Below, piece by piece: positions 48,960 to 60,374 of a stretch of 64,000 nt of DNA. The stretch is from positions 51,254 through 115,253 of the forward strand of contig OENT01000449.1 of NCBI GenBank assembly GCA_900239685.1. Direction: 5' to 3'. Source of the stretch: Rotaria macrura. Taxonomy: Eukaryota; Rotifera; Eurotatoria; Philodinida; Philodinidae. Numbering within the stretch: the first letter of the stretch is position 1; every line of letters begins with the position of its first letter. A program made the translations under genes and the position numbers. The notes under the pieces are model-generated. The model did not search any database. It saw nothing but the letters and a program-made list of their open reading frames with translations, and was not told the origin of the DNA.

Positions 48960-51339
48960 CTAAAAATACAAAACACAATAATAGATGTCGTTTAAGATTC
49001 AATCGAACTCCTACTGATAAAATTTATCTGCTAGAGTAAATAGATACTTGATAGAGTAGATCTTAGAGTTTTCCGAAAAGAAATAAGTAGAAGTGTTGTA
49101 TTCTATGAGTTTACTAATATAAACTGAAAGAGATGAGTCCAACTTGAATTTCAAAATTTTTCTATCAAACAACTGGAGATTTCGTATTATAAAATATACA
49201 TGCAAGTTGAAACATACTAATACTGATCGTTCGAGGAAACTTATATTGTTTAAGAAAAAACTGTAAAATTAAATAACTCAATCATTCAGTGTCAACTACC
49301 ATTCATACATATAACGTCGACAAACCGTATGATGATGCTCTAGACAGAATACTATAGGCCACAATTTTCCGACGCTACTTATACAAGCGCATTATAATGT
49401 CAGCAAGAGAATGTTGTCAGACATTCCTAAAAAAAAAGAGAAAAAAGTCACAAAATGTTCCTGTAACCTCATCATGAAATGTACTCGTTCACTACTCTAT
49501 TTTTTTCGATTCTTATGATACGGAAAATTTTACTCATCTAAGAAGTTGTCCGTCTTTGTAAGATGCAAGACATATCAATAGAAGTAAATGTACAATATCA
49601 AGTTACAATTCTAAAAAAATATATTACCTTCAACTGGACTTTTCAATAATGACTACAGAATACTTCCAGATGTAACTCTCTATCTAGGACTTTGCATCTG
49701 TGATGTTTGAGACTGGATAATAGTAACTCGGTCGGTTCCAAAGATCAGAATTCAACATTCCGTTTTAATGTATCTTGATCCTGATTAGTGTTTATGGCAT
49801 TATTATTCCCATAGATAACGTCAAGATGTAAATCAATATTGCAGAATACATCTGTCAGCTCAGTTGGTTGTTTTATATTGACAATGATATTCGATAGAAT
49901 TTCTCAAAGTGTTGCACGGCTATGACCTTTCAAAAATTAGAAAATAATCATAATCATAGACTACAATAAATCTTCATACAGATTGTTTACGATATCTTTC
50001 TTGCTTCAATATTCGAATATAGTATTCTCTCTTGTCTAGATCATCGGATCCTTTTATTTATTTTCTTCCTCTCTTGACGTATTTGTCTCCAAGAAAAGAT
50101 ACGGCACCATCAATCTATCGATGTACCTAAGGAACATACACAGTATGTATGTTCTTTACTATCCACGAAGGATAAAGAGTATTGTTCATAGGTGAGTAAA
50201 TAGGATTGATATAATGATACAAAGAATGAATAGATAGAGAGAGGGAGAACAGTTTATGATGTATATGTTTATTTCTCACATATGTGTAAACAAGTTTATT
50301 GATAACTATTGACTCGTGTGCCTTTTTCAATCAATTCGAGTATAGGATGAGACAGTAGTTGTTTGAAAAGAACTATAGCATTTTAAAAACGAGATATACC
50401 AATAACAAGTAGATAAAAAAATCATGATTTTTATATAAAACATGTTGACTGTTAGGCAATAGTAGAGGATTAATTGAGAACAAAAAAATGATTCTATGTC
50501 AATCTTCTAGATTAAAACTACTTGTTAATCTAGTTAATATTTCGTTGATACATTCCACAGATCTTACAAAAAATTGGGTGTGGACATTCTTGTACCTACT
50601 TTAATAAGGTCAACATAGCACGCATTTTCTACATGATATCAGAACACTATTTTTGCAATTTTCTGGATATAAATATACATAAAACTGCTCACACTACTGA
50701 ATTTATCTGTCTATGCAAGGCAAATTTATTATCGAAATAATAAAATTTCTAGTCATCGATGATTGAAGCACGGAGTCGATTCGACTTTAAAAGTTTGCTG
50801 AAAGGGACCTATAACATTCTATAAAAATTTGTTGAATAGTCAGTAATTATACTATAGTAAGATTTGACACTCTCATCGTCAGTTGAAAAAAATTCTGTCA
50901 AGTGCATGGTCCACCAATTGATTGATACTGAATAAGTAAAGCGTTTGAAAGATTTCTGTTAAATGATCTATTTACATTTTACTCTTATTCTTATAAGAAC
51001 AACTTCTAAATGACCAGTATTTATGAAAATAAAATATTTCTAAGCACACTAAGTACGTCCAATTTGATCAACAAAAAGTATGAGTGTCACAGCATTACGT
51101 TCGAACACGCTCTATAGATAGTTGGTGTAACACAATCAAACGCTCAATGCTTGATTTCAATCGATGTGCATGCTTATTGTGCAAAAATTGATGCAATTTT
51201 GAAACTAGCGAAGAAGTCTATCCATCTGTTTTAGTTCCTGTGTTTAGTTTAATTATTGTATTGACCATCGACTATCCAGTTGGCACGAGAAGCCACTTTT
51301 ATCGTCATATACTATAATTTACATTAGAAACGACAATCT
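48960..51339. other. Intergenic, no gene seen
   Basis: About 2.4 kb with no recognised gene, RNA or repeat between two minus-strand genes. Confidence 0.5.
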
Positions 51340-53427
51340 TTAGATGAATTTATTCTTTATTCGTTCAATGTCTTTTTCCATTTCGATTAAATCAATCGAG
51401 TTCGATGCATTTATTTGATGTAGAAGATCATATTCCTGTTCGAATTCTTTAAGAGCTTGCTCAAGATTACCTTCATCTTCGTGTAGAAGTATACGATTTC
51501 GAATGATTTTACTTATGTCAACATGATGTGATGGAAGTGATTTTTGATTGATTTGCAGAGCAATTGTATAGTGTTCATTAGCAAGATCGAAATAACCTGT
51601 ACGATGATAGATAATCGCAATATTGTTATGTGATGAAGCTAATCGATAATGATCGGACGGGAGATTGTTTTGACGAATCATTAACGCTATACGATGACAA
51701 TTCAAAGCTTCTAAAAAATTATCTAAAGCTTGATATGTATTTCCGATATTATTTAAGCATAGTGCAACTCGTGTATGATTCCATCCAAAGTTTTTCATTG
51801 TAATTTGCAATGCTAAACAATAAGAATCTAATGCTTGTTCAAAATCACCCATCTTTTCTTGTACAATGCCAATACTATTGTATGTATTTCCTATATTCGG
51901 ATGATCATGAGATAAAATTTCCATATCGATATTCAATGATTTTTGATACCATTCTAAACTCGTATTGTAGTCACCTTTCTCACGTAAGATTTCACCAATA
52001 TTAAAATAACATATAGACGTAGATCGATTATCCACATTATCTGTGGCCAATTCATTGAGTTTTCGACGATAGCACATTTCGGCCTCATTGAATTTTCCCA
52101 TTCTTTGTAAAACATTTCCTAAAGTCATTACATTTGTCTCACCTTGTCCTCCAGCACCGTAATCTGTTCGATTTCGTTCATATATGGCTGTGATAAAATT
52201 TTGTTTATCCCCACATAAAACCATTCGAACGATGAATATATCATCAATAGAATCATAGGAAACATTAACAAGTTGAAATATACTGCGAGGCATAAAAAGA
52301 ACTTCTTCTTCGTTCGGAAATGCACTGAATTGTGAAATTTTACCAAATGGCTTTATTCCATCGATATGTGGATCAGCATCAATATCAAATAGAATACGTT
52401 CTAATTTCAGAGAATAATTATTTGATTCACCCAAATAAAATTTGGCTAAGCTACGATTGAGGCTAGTGGATAGAAATGAATTCATTGATATGTAATTGCC
52501 AATCGACCGTTGAAGATGTTCTAATTCCTCGTGGGTTATTAATTGACCACGATATATACGAACCAATGATTGACATTGACACTGTTTAAGTTGTTGATGA
52601 AGATCATGAATGAACGAATGAAAAATATATAACATATTTGTATTATCAATACGAAATGCTTTGTTCAGAATCTGATACAAAAGTGTATTACTTGTATACC
52701 ACTTGAGTGCTTGATCAGGAGAATATGTGAGAACAAAATTTTTTATATCAGTAAGTTCGACTGAATCTTTCTTGTATACTTTACTAAATAAATCGATCAA
52801 CTCATAGTTATTAGTTGATGATGATGTTTGTTTTATTCGTAGAAGAACATCGAGTATTAGCAATGAATGAAGAAATTGGCCGTTGAGATCGGACGATGAT
52901 CGATCATTTTTATTATTATTATTATGAGCATTAAAAATATTGAATGCAAACGATGTATCAATATCGTTACATCTTCGTCGTTGTTGATGATGATATTGTA
53001 TTTTACTAATAAGTGTATTCAAGTCAGTGAAAATACCTCGAATCTAAACTTTCATTCAACAAATAACAGTTCAATGACTTATTTAGATTACCTTAGAAAA
53101 TTGTTCGAACCATGTTATATTAAATTCGTCATTATTCTCGAGTAGACATAAAGTATAAATTGATAATACTTGTCGTGATTGATTAAGGTATTCTAAGAAT
53201 TCTTGAGAAATAGTTGTATTGTTAACTGCAATGACAAGTCGACTATCCTCTAATACATGATGAACAACATAGTTTCGAAATTCAGATTCATTGTTGAACA
53301 CTTCTTGATTATTGAACCATGGACGTAAGCAATTTTGCGGATCATCCAATTTTTCAGCAGGTATATTGAACCAAACAAGAGTAAATCCTTCAAGATCATC
53401 AAATTCATCGATGAATATATTCGTCAT
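51340..53427 (-). CDS. ADP-ribosyltransferase (ART)-TPR repeat protein
   Basis: Two exons, 53092-53427 and 51340-53043, with a 48-nt phase-0 intron; 679 aa. Three parts are visible. (1) An N-terminal alpha/beta region (1-140, including VLSIYT and FSKIRGIFTDLN) similar to one I remember in many rotifer ART proteins. (2) An R-S-E class mono-ADP-ribosyltransferase domain: R277 in IYRGQ, SFLSTS (about 301-306) and the E-x-E motif in PNEEEVLF (E357/E359). (3) Five or six kinesin-light-chain-like tetratricopeptide repeats from about 410 to 650, with GNVLQRMGKFNEAE, YNSIGIVQEKMGDFEQAL and similar units. The protein would modify arginines on targets bound by the TPRs; targets are unknown. There is no signal peptide, so a cytosolic location is likely. 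The second exon alone would seem to start at a TTG, which the splice resolves. Confidence 0.86.
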
Positions 53428-53921
53428 TTCACACGTGTATAGACATGCTTCTAAGTGATGTTGATGGTTATCTATGAATAAGATGAATTTTGTCTTTAGT
53501 GTATCTGATTAAAATTGTTTTTTTTCTTGCCCCGCGACTGCATAGGTAGAAAGAAATCCTCAGAGTGATTTACGCTTGACTAATATGAGAGCATATTGCT
53601 ATTAAGAAAGTTGTCATTTATTTGGACCTCCTATGAAATAACTTGTTGTCGTCGTATACGTATGAATGCGTCTTTCACTTGAAGGGTTACGAAAAACTTC
53701 CAAATGAGTAGATTTGATTCGAACTTATGAAGTAATCAGTGTTTTGATAAGTATGTGGGCTTTTCTAGTTGTACACAAACACGTTTTTCACCGGTATTTT
53801 GTTCTAGCAAGTGGCTGATGAGTAAAATGTATGCTACATGAAACGAAGTCCACAAAAAAAACGAATATGAGAATCTACTTATTCAAAGATATTCTTGAAT
53901 GTGTGTAAGAACGACTTGTGA
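53428..53921. other. Intergenic, no gene seen
   Basis: 5' flank of the ART-TPR gene. A copy of ATTCAAAGATATTC at 53881-53894 recurs in the same orientation just beyond the palindrome at 54450-54463. Confidence 0.5.
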
Positions 53922-54454
53922 TGAATATAATTTTGTATTTAACAGCAGCGAATAGACATGTGATTGCACAATGTGATAAAGATAGACAACCGAAAATGAC
54001 AGAATTTATTTTGGAAACTATTTCATATTGTGCAATTACAATTTCTAGCACTATTCAATAGTGACTGTATAACATAACCATTCGAATGTCTTTTTCATTC
54101 TTCATATAGTATACAAATAAGCTGTTTCGAACAAGCGAACTATCGTATCTTACTGTATGATGACGTCATCATACAGTAAGATACGATAGTTCGCTTGTTC
54201 GAAACAGCTTATTTGTATACTATATGAAGAATGAAAAAGACATTCGAATGGTTATGTTATACAGTCACTATTGAATAGTGCTAGAAATTGTAATTGCACA
54301 ATATGAAATAGTTTCCAAAATAAAGTTAGTCTATACGGAATTTACTTTGGCAGGTTATCTGCAAAAGTAAATTCTGTCCTTTTCGGTTGTCTATCTTTAT
54401 CACATTGTGCAATCACATGTCTATTCGCTGCTGTTAAATACAAAATTATATTCA
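53922..54454. repeat. Near-perfect spacerless palindrome with a hairpin insertion
   Basis: The centre lies between 54164 and 54165 (TGATGAC|GTCATCA). The left arm 53922-54164 (243 nt) is the reverse complement of 54165-54454 (290 nt). Differences are one base change and a 47-nt insertion at 54325-54371 in the right arm, and 243 + 47 = 290. The insertion is bounded by TAAA and itself forms a hairpin: 54338-54353 pairs with 54359-54374 at 15 of 16 positions around the loop GTTAT. There is no spacer, coding potential or poly-A. Confidence 0.9.
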
Positions 54455-54463
54455 AAGATATTC

Positions 54464-55576
54464 CATTCTCTAGACTGAATTTTTTTCTTGTGATGGCTGA
54501 AACTATAATAATTTTTATACGGATACGCAATATTTCTCATCTAGCTAATGTATCGCAATTCGGAGCGTTAGATGTACTACACATACGGACTATGTAAGGT
54601 ACTAAGCAAACCTAGGATTGAAGAAAATAAACAACTCATGGGAGTAGACAGAATATATTTTTCGTTATTCAACGATTGATTTCTGTAAGAAAATTTATTT
54701 TGTCATGTTTCGAAAGTATCGATGATTGTTAGATTACTGCGTTCTTTTCTTCAATGTAATAAGTAAGATGCTAAGATATTATTTGGATAAATCAAAAAAA
54801 AATGGGATTAAGATAAGAAAGCAAGTCGGTTCAGTTGGGGAAAAGGACCTGATTCTTATTAACAGCCATTTCGATGATATATATCTGACGAAAGAAAAAA
54901 GAAAAACAAGATTCTCATCATCATTCTTTCACCTACTAGATGGCGATCCAAATATTCACTACTTATCACGTCTTTAAATAAAAAGTACAAGTGAATAATT
55001 GATTGTTAAAATTTTGATCGAGATATCTTCATTCGAGGGAAGGATTCATGCAATAATATTGTCAGTCCTGAAATAAACTGTTACAGATTCGAATCTGTCG
55101 ACTGCAGGAGTCACCTCATTATTTTAATACAACTATATGATCTAACTTGCATTTTCTTTGGAGAAATGAAACGTGAGTTTTTGAAAGTACATTTCGCCAG
55201 ATAAAGTTGATATTTCAGTAATATCAAGTAAACGTTCTAGAAAATTAAATAAAAAATCTTGTTGTTTTCAATAAGCTGCCGAGTTCGTTAATGTTCTCAA
55301 TTGAAATATATTTTATCATGGAAAACTTCAATCAAAATAAAACCAAGAATCACTAAACTTTTAAGCATTTGATCGGCATATTTTCATTGATGTGTATTTT
55401 CTTTCAAAGTCAACCTTGCACGTATATGATATAAGCTTCAGTTTTATCAATTAAAGTTTCAACATAAAAATGTAGGTTTCTTTGATGCATACGTATTCTC
55501 TATAGTTGACTGATTAATGGTTTTTTTCCAAAAAAATTCTTGTTAAGAAAATAGGCGTCAAAATTTTACGATTTGT
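54464..55576. other. Intergenic, no gene seen
   Basis: An 83-codon open frame at 54726-54977 has no recognisable domain. Not called. Confidence 0.45.
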
Positions 55577-55580
55577 TTAA

Positions 55581-56466
55581 GGCCCCCCCCCCCTCAAAAA
55601 AAGTCGATATTCGTCGAGAAAATGAAAATTAAGATAACACCATGGGGTGATAGCCCATGTTCTGCTCTTTCAGAATCACTATAGTTTTTTTTCCAAACAC
55701 CATTTTTTGACCGAAATTTTTAGTGATCTTTGAGAGGTCCTCTATGTCAAAAACGGTTTTTTTTTTAAAATTAGGTCTTTGATTTCTAATTACTGATTAA
55801 TTAGTTAATTAATTAATAATTAATTAAGCGCTCAGCGTGTGCAGAATTAAAAGTTACGCATGACGAGATTGGTCAAATCCTCAAAAACCGCGTGAAAATT
55901 GAGAAAATTTAAAAAAACAGCAAAAAATTATCGAAATAATGTTTTTATGTTTCTCTGAAAATCATGTTTTTCCATTTTCCATCCTAGTTATTTTGCCTTC
56001 AACTATGTTTTTTCGAAAAAATTTTTTTACCATTCGATAGAGCATGCAAAGACGCAGGGCATCTCGTGCTCCGATTTTTGAAAAAGCNTTTTTTTATGTC
56101 AAAAAAAGATCGCCTACAAAATTCACTTGCAGTTTTTTGGCCTTTTTTCACGGAGTTTGAGTTGTGGAAACGTTTTTGGGCATAAAAAAAGCTTTTTCAA
56201 GAATCGGAGCACGAGATGCCCTGCGTATTTGCATGTTCTATCGAATGGTAAAACAATTTTTCGAAAAAATATAGTTGAAGGCAAAATAACTAGGATGGAA
56301 AATGGGTCATTTTTAACCAGTGTTCACCTTATAACTTCCTTAAACTTGCATATTTCGGGCTGAAATTTTTATCGTTGGCTACCCGACTTAGTCCTAACAA
56401 ATCCTGAAAATTTCAGCCGATTTGGACTTTCTTTGACGGAAATAGACTTTTGAGGGGGGGGGGGCC
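55581..56466. mobile_element. Foldback element with poly-C/poly-G ends, flanked by TTAA
   Basis: TTAA at 55577-55580 and 56467-56470 flanks inverted ends that read GGCC...C then TCAAAA. An inner pair of arms, 55972-56098 and 56181-56305, is about 95% complementary by eye and encloses an 82-nt loop. The middle part 55740-55960 is A/T-rich with no open frame. TTAA target duplication suggests a piggyBac-like MITE, but the G/C-run ends are not typical of that family, so the class is uncertain. A single N at 56088 lies in the left arm, probably reflecting trouble sequencing the foldback. Confidence 0.7.
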
Positions 56467-56470
56467 TTAA

Positions 56471-58496
56471 AGAAATTACCTTAACGAAACGTATTGACAC
56501 TGTGAGTGTTGACATCATCCTTAATAGTGCAATCGAGCGTTTAAAAAAACCTTATTTTTTACATTCTTATATCTTTTCGTGATCTATTGCTGTAGCTACG
56601 TGCTTGGAAATTTCATCACAGATAGATTCGATCTGTGATTAGTAATCAAGTAGAGTGAATTTCGTCATACTGTTTGTATGACACACGATAATAGAACTTA
56701 GGAATATTCCAAATAAATTAAGTCATTCCAATAAGTTCATAGGTTATTTCAGTATCAACAAGTTTCTCTAGCCTACAGCATTCGTTCCCATGAATGTTCT
56801 AACGCAGATTAAATCCATAAGAATCCTTCAGATCCGCATGTGATGTTGAATAACTGTCAGTCCCATCAGCTAACATTTGAGGATTATCTTGAAGGATATC
56901 TAATCTTGAATATTAAGATATTATTTGACATTGGAATTTGAGAAGAAATTTCGGCAAAATTTCGTTTTCCTTATGAGAACACAGTTGTGTTCTTGCTTTC
57001 TTTCACAAGGTAAATCTGTTGAAAACGTTCGACCCATTGTAGAGCTCATCGTGTCTTTTGACGTTCGGGCCAATCCGGCATTACGACTACTACTAAATAT
57101 CTTTTTATTTCATTTAATTTAGCCTCTCTGTGCTTACTACTTGTTGATACCTCGAGTCATTTTTATTTATATGAAAACTTGATTCGTTCGCATTGAACAA
57201 TCTTAAATTATGCATTTTATTTAGTTGCACCCTCTCGAATTTATACCATCTGTATATTCACATGTTTAAGATTGAAGATTATATTCAAATTCCAAATAAG
57301 ACAGAAAATATAAAATGAAATCATAGTACAATGACACGGAAATTTCACGAAGTTCAAGATAACTTATTTTTGACTCGATTCGACAATATCATTCGCACAT
57401 TGTGTCTCAACTGATATGAACAAGTCAAAATGCATTGTAACGCACTTTCTAAACAAATTTAGACATTTGTGATCTCAAAATACAAGGAACATTTTTGTTC
57501 AATTGAATAAAGGATTCCATTTTTCTGTACACATGAGAAGAATATTTCATTCCAATCTATTGATATAGTTTCCTTTCTCATTTAGTTACCCAATTATTGA
57601 AAATCTTCACTTTCAATAGGCTTTTAGTTTCTTGAAAGGAAAAAATCATTTAAAAAAATCAAATAGCTTGTATTTTGATGAGTGGATCTTAGAGTCGGTG
57701 TTTATGCTTATATGCTTGTCAAAAACCGTCATGTATTTTACTTGATAACAAAAAAGACTATTTTCACAAGCCAACTTGGAAAATATTTGAAGCAAATCTA
57801 ATTTCAGGTACCGGTGTTGTTCTTCTTTTCGCTTACACCACACTCACCCACACTCTCGGGTTCTATTTTCCCACATCATTTGCTTCTCCCATCCATTTTT
57901 TCCAATGTTATGTATAGGATTGCCAAAAATATTTCTCCCGTATATAGCAGTGCGTTCCAATAACATTAAGAGCAAATTATGCACTATACGAAAGCGTCTC
58001 GAAAATGTGGCTTAACAGTGCTAAATAGTAAGAGTCAAGATAACTTTTCAGTATTGAATTCCGAAATTTTCCAGAATCTTACGTCGTATCAGTATAGAAA
58101 ATTACAATCAAAAGATAATTCTATATAACTGCATCTGATTTAAAATGATAAATATCAAAGCTATATTTGTTTTTTTAAGATTTAATGAATCTAATCAATC
58201 ATCAGGACGACGACATTAGCGTTCTTGAAAAAACGAAAATGAGTCGGGTATGAACATAAGAATTTTTCACATAAATCAATGTTCATTTCTATATTAGTCA
58301 AAACACCTGGCATATGTGTTTTGCCGAAGGGTCGTCATGATGACTATATTATGCTTCGTTTCTGATAGCATATTTTTACTTCATTTTTTATTATTGCTCC
58401 AATATTTCTGGCCTAGGTGTCGATTACTTTGTCTCATTCTACGTTTTCAATCAGATGTTGTTAAAATTACCTAATGAAAGTAACTTTCTGTAGGGT
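56471..58496. other. Intergenic, no gene seen
   Basis: About 2 kb without a recognisable gene or repeat. Confidence 0.5.
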
Positions 58497-58504
58497 GGGT
58501 GTAA

Positions 58505-58607
58505 CAGGGGTGGGACATTGTATTTACTTCACAAGTAAATGCGTCAATAAAATATTTACTTTACTGTATTTACCTTGAACAAAAGTAAAGTAAATGTGCC
58601 TCTCCTA
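58505..58607. mobile_element. 103-bp hAT-type MITE
   Basis: The 8-bp direct repeat GGGTGTAA flanks it at 58497-58504 and 58608-58615. The ends are imperfect inverted repeats, CAGGGGTGGGACATT on the left and TAGGAGAGGCACATT on the right strand, followed on both sides by TTTACTT motifs. CAG/TAG starts and an 8-bp duplication fit hAT. Confidence 0.72.
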
Positions 58608-58615
58608 GGGTGTAA

Positions 58616-59188
58616 CAACAAATTGAATTGAGTGGTCTGCCGTCATCCACAGTGATAATGTTATTTGGCTACTTGACGTCTCCAGAATGTGACTTCTTCA
58701 CATTCAACACAAGCTTATACATGAGAGAAAACAAAGAGAGAGATGATCAAAGGAAAAAGTGACAGACATCAAATACACAGAACAAAGAGAGGGCAGTGAG
58801 AATAGGTGAAGAAAAGTGATCTAAATCTACATCCATCCACACGTTCTTCTGTCCTACGCCAGCTCTCAGATATACCTGATGATGATCCTTCGAGCTTATG
58901 TCGCAATGATCGCTGTATGATTGTTTTCCATTTAAAAATTTGATTTATGTAAATGCGCAAAAATCTTTTTCCGCATTTGAATGAGTGACTAGTAGAAAAT
59001 CTTTTAACTTCTTCATTAACGTTTCAAAATTTGTTTAACATGCCCACTCTCAGCCACGATTTATTTAATGCATACATGAGTAAAAACAAAAATACCAAAC
59101 AGGTTAGACGAAGTATTAGTGTATTACAAACTAGAAGTTAGATATAGGGAATAGAAAAGAAAAGCAATTCAAAAAAGAAACTGAGGCA
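58616..59188. other. Intergenic, no gene seen
   Basis: An open frame at 58769-58960 on the minus strand has no recognisable family. Not called. Confidence 0.45.
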
Positions 59189-60366
59189 TTAACAAGTCTG
59201 TAAAAAGATCTTCACGTTGTCTGACCCTTTATTGACAACTGCAAAGTCCATTTTGCCATCATTGTTAAAATCGCCGACCGATACTGAAAATGGAATAGTC
59301 CCATAACCGATTGAAAATACTTTTATACGTGCGAATGAACCATTGCCATATTCTATCAATACACCCACATTGTTTATTCCTTGATTCGCGACGATAATGA
59401 CCAACAAATTGTCATTATTTAAATCTCCAACGGCTCTGGAGCAAGGCTGAGAACCAGGTCCAATCCCGAACGTTTTCTGCTTTGAAAAGGAACAGTTACT
59501 CCATCCAAGAATTATTCCAATGTTCTCACTGTCATGATTGGTGACCACAATGTCAAGTAGAGTATTATTGTTGAAATCACCAACAGTAATAGACCATGGA
59601 GACAAATCAATTGAGCATACTATTGGATTTGAGAAAGACTCATTACCATGTCCAAGAAAAATGACGACATTTTTACTGCTCGAATCCACAATTCCAATAT
59701 CTCTTTGACCATCATTGTTAAAGTCGCCGATGGCTAAAGATCTATGTCGAGATTGATTGCCAGCTCACAGACTAATTTCCTTTAGAAAACTTTCACGAGG
59801 ATATCCTAAATGCATACTTGCACTGTCTCCATTAAGAGCAGTGATGACAAGATCTAGTCGCTTGTCATTATTAAGCTACTCAACAGCTACAGACGAAGGG
59901 CTGAGGCCTGTTGAGTATGTCATTTGGTTTTCAAAAACGCCATTACCACATCCGAGAAGAATGCTTATAGCATTGTCATTATCCAATTAGCAACGATGAT
60001 ATCCAGTCGCTTGCCATTATTAACATCATCAATAGCTAACCCGCCCGGACTAGAACCAGTTGAATATGTCGCTTGAGATGTAAAAGAGTCGTTGCCAAAT
60101 CCTAGCAGGATATTTACAGTATTGTCATCCTGATGAGTAACGATGACATCTAAGCGGGTGTCGTTATTAAAATCACCAGCAGTTACGGTGAATGGATACG
60201 AGCAGGTTTAGTATGTTACTTGAGTATCAAAAGAGTCATTTCCATATCCAAGAAGGATACTCCCAGTGTTGTCAATAATATTAGAAACAGCGATATCCAA
60301 TGTGGTGTCATTATTAAGATCACCAACAGCAGCGTCACTTGGATAAAAGCCAGTTTAAAATGTCAT
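59189..60366 (-). pseudogene. FG-GAP/VCBS repeat protein, broken
   Basis: The minus strand encodes about seven repeats of roughly 50 residues with the FG-GAP pattern VGDFNND-x-x-x-D-I-x-V-x-N followed by ILLGYGNGSF-like segments, as in calcium-binding beta-propeller repeats of integrin-type and secreted proteins. The frame is interrupted by stops at 60355-60357, 60208-60210, 59876-59878 and 59765-59767, and by a one-base loss near 59985. The stops fall inside conserved repeat positions rather than at GT-AG introns, so they look like mutations. Only the last 190 or so codons (59764-59189) remain open. There is no signal peptide or start. Repeats at the nucleotide level are similar enough that unequal exchange is likely. 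A G-rich foldback motif (about 60379-60426) abuts the upstream end. Confidence 0.8.
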
Positions 60367-60374
60367 TTGATTAG

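Noticed and set aside
42391..53427. Bacterial operon or contaminant contig, suggested by HutD and flavohemoglobin
   Set aside because: Neighbours have GT-AG introns (FABP, SGNH, ART-TPR), spacing is large, and eukaryotic acceptors precede both genes.
54726..54977. 83-codon frame downstream of the palindrome
   Set aside because: Lysine-rich random-looking translation, no recognisable domain and no splice partner.
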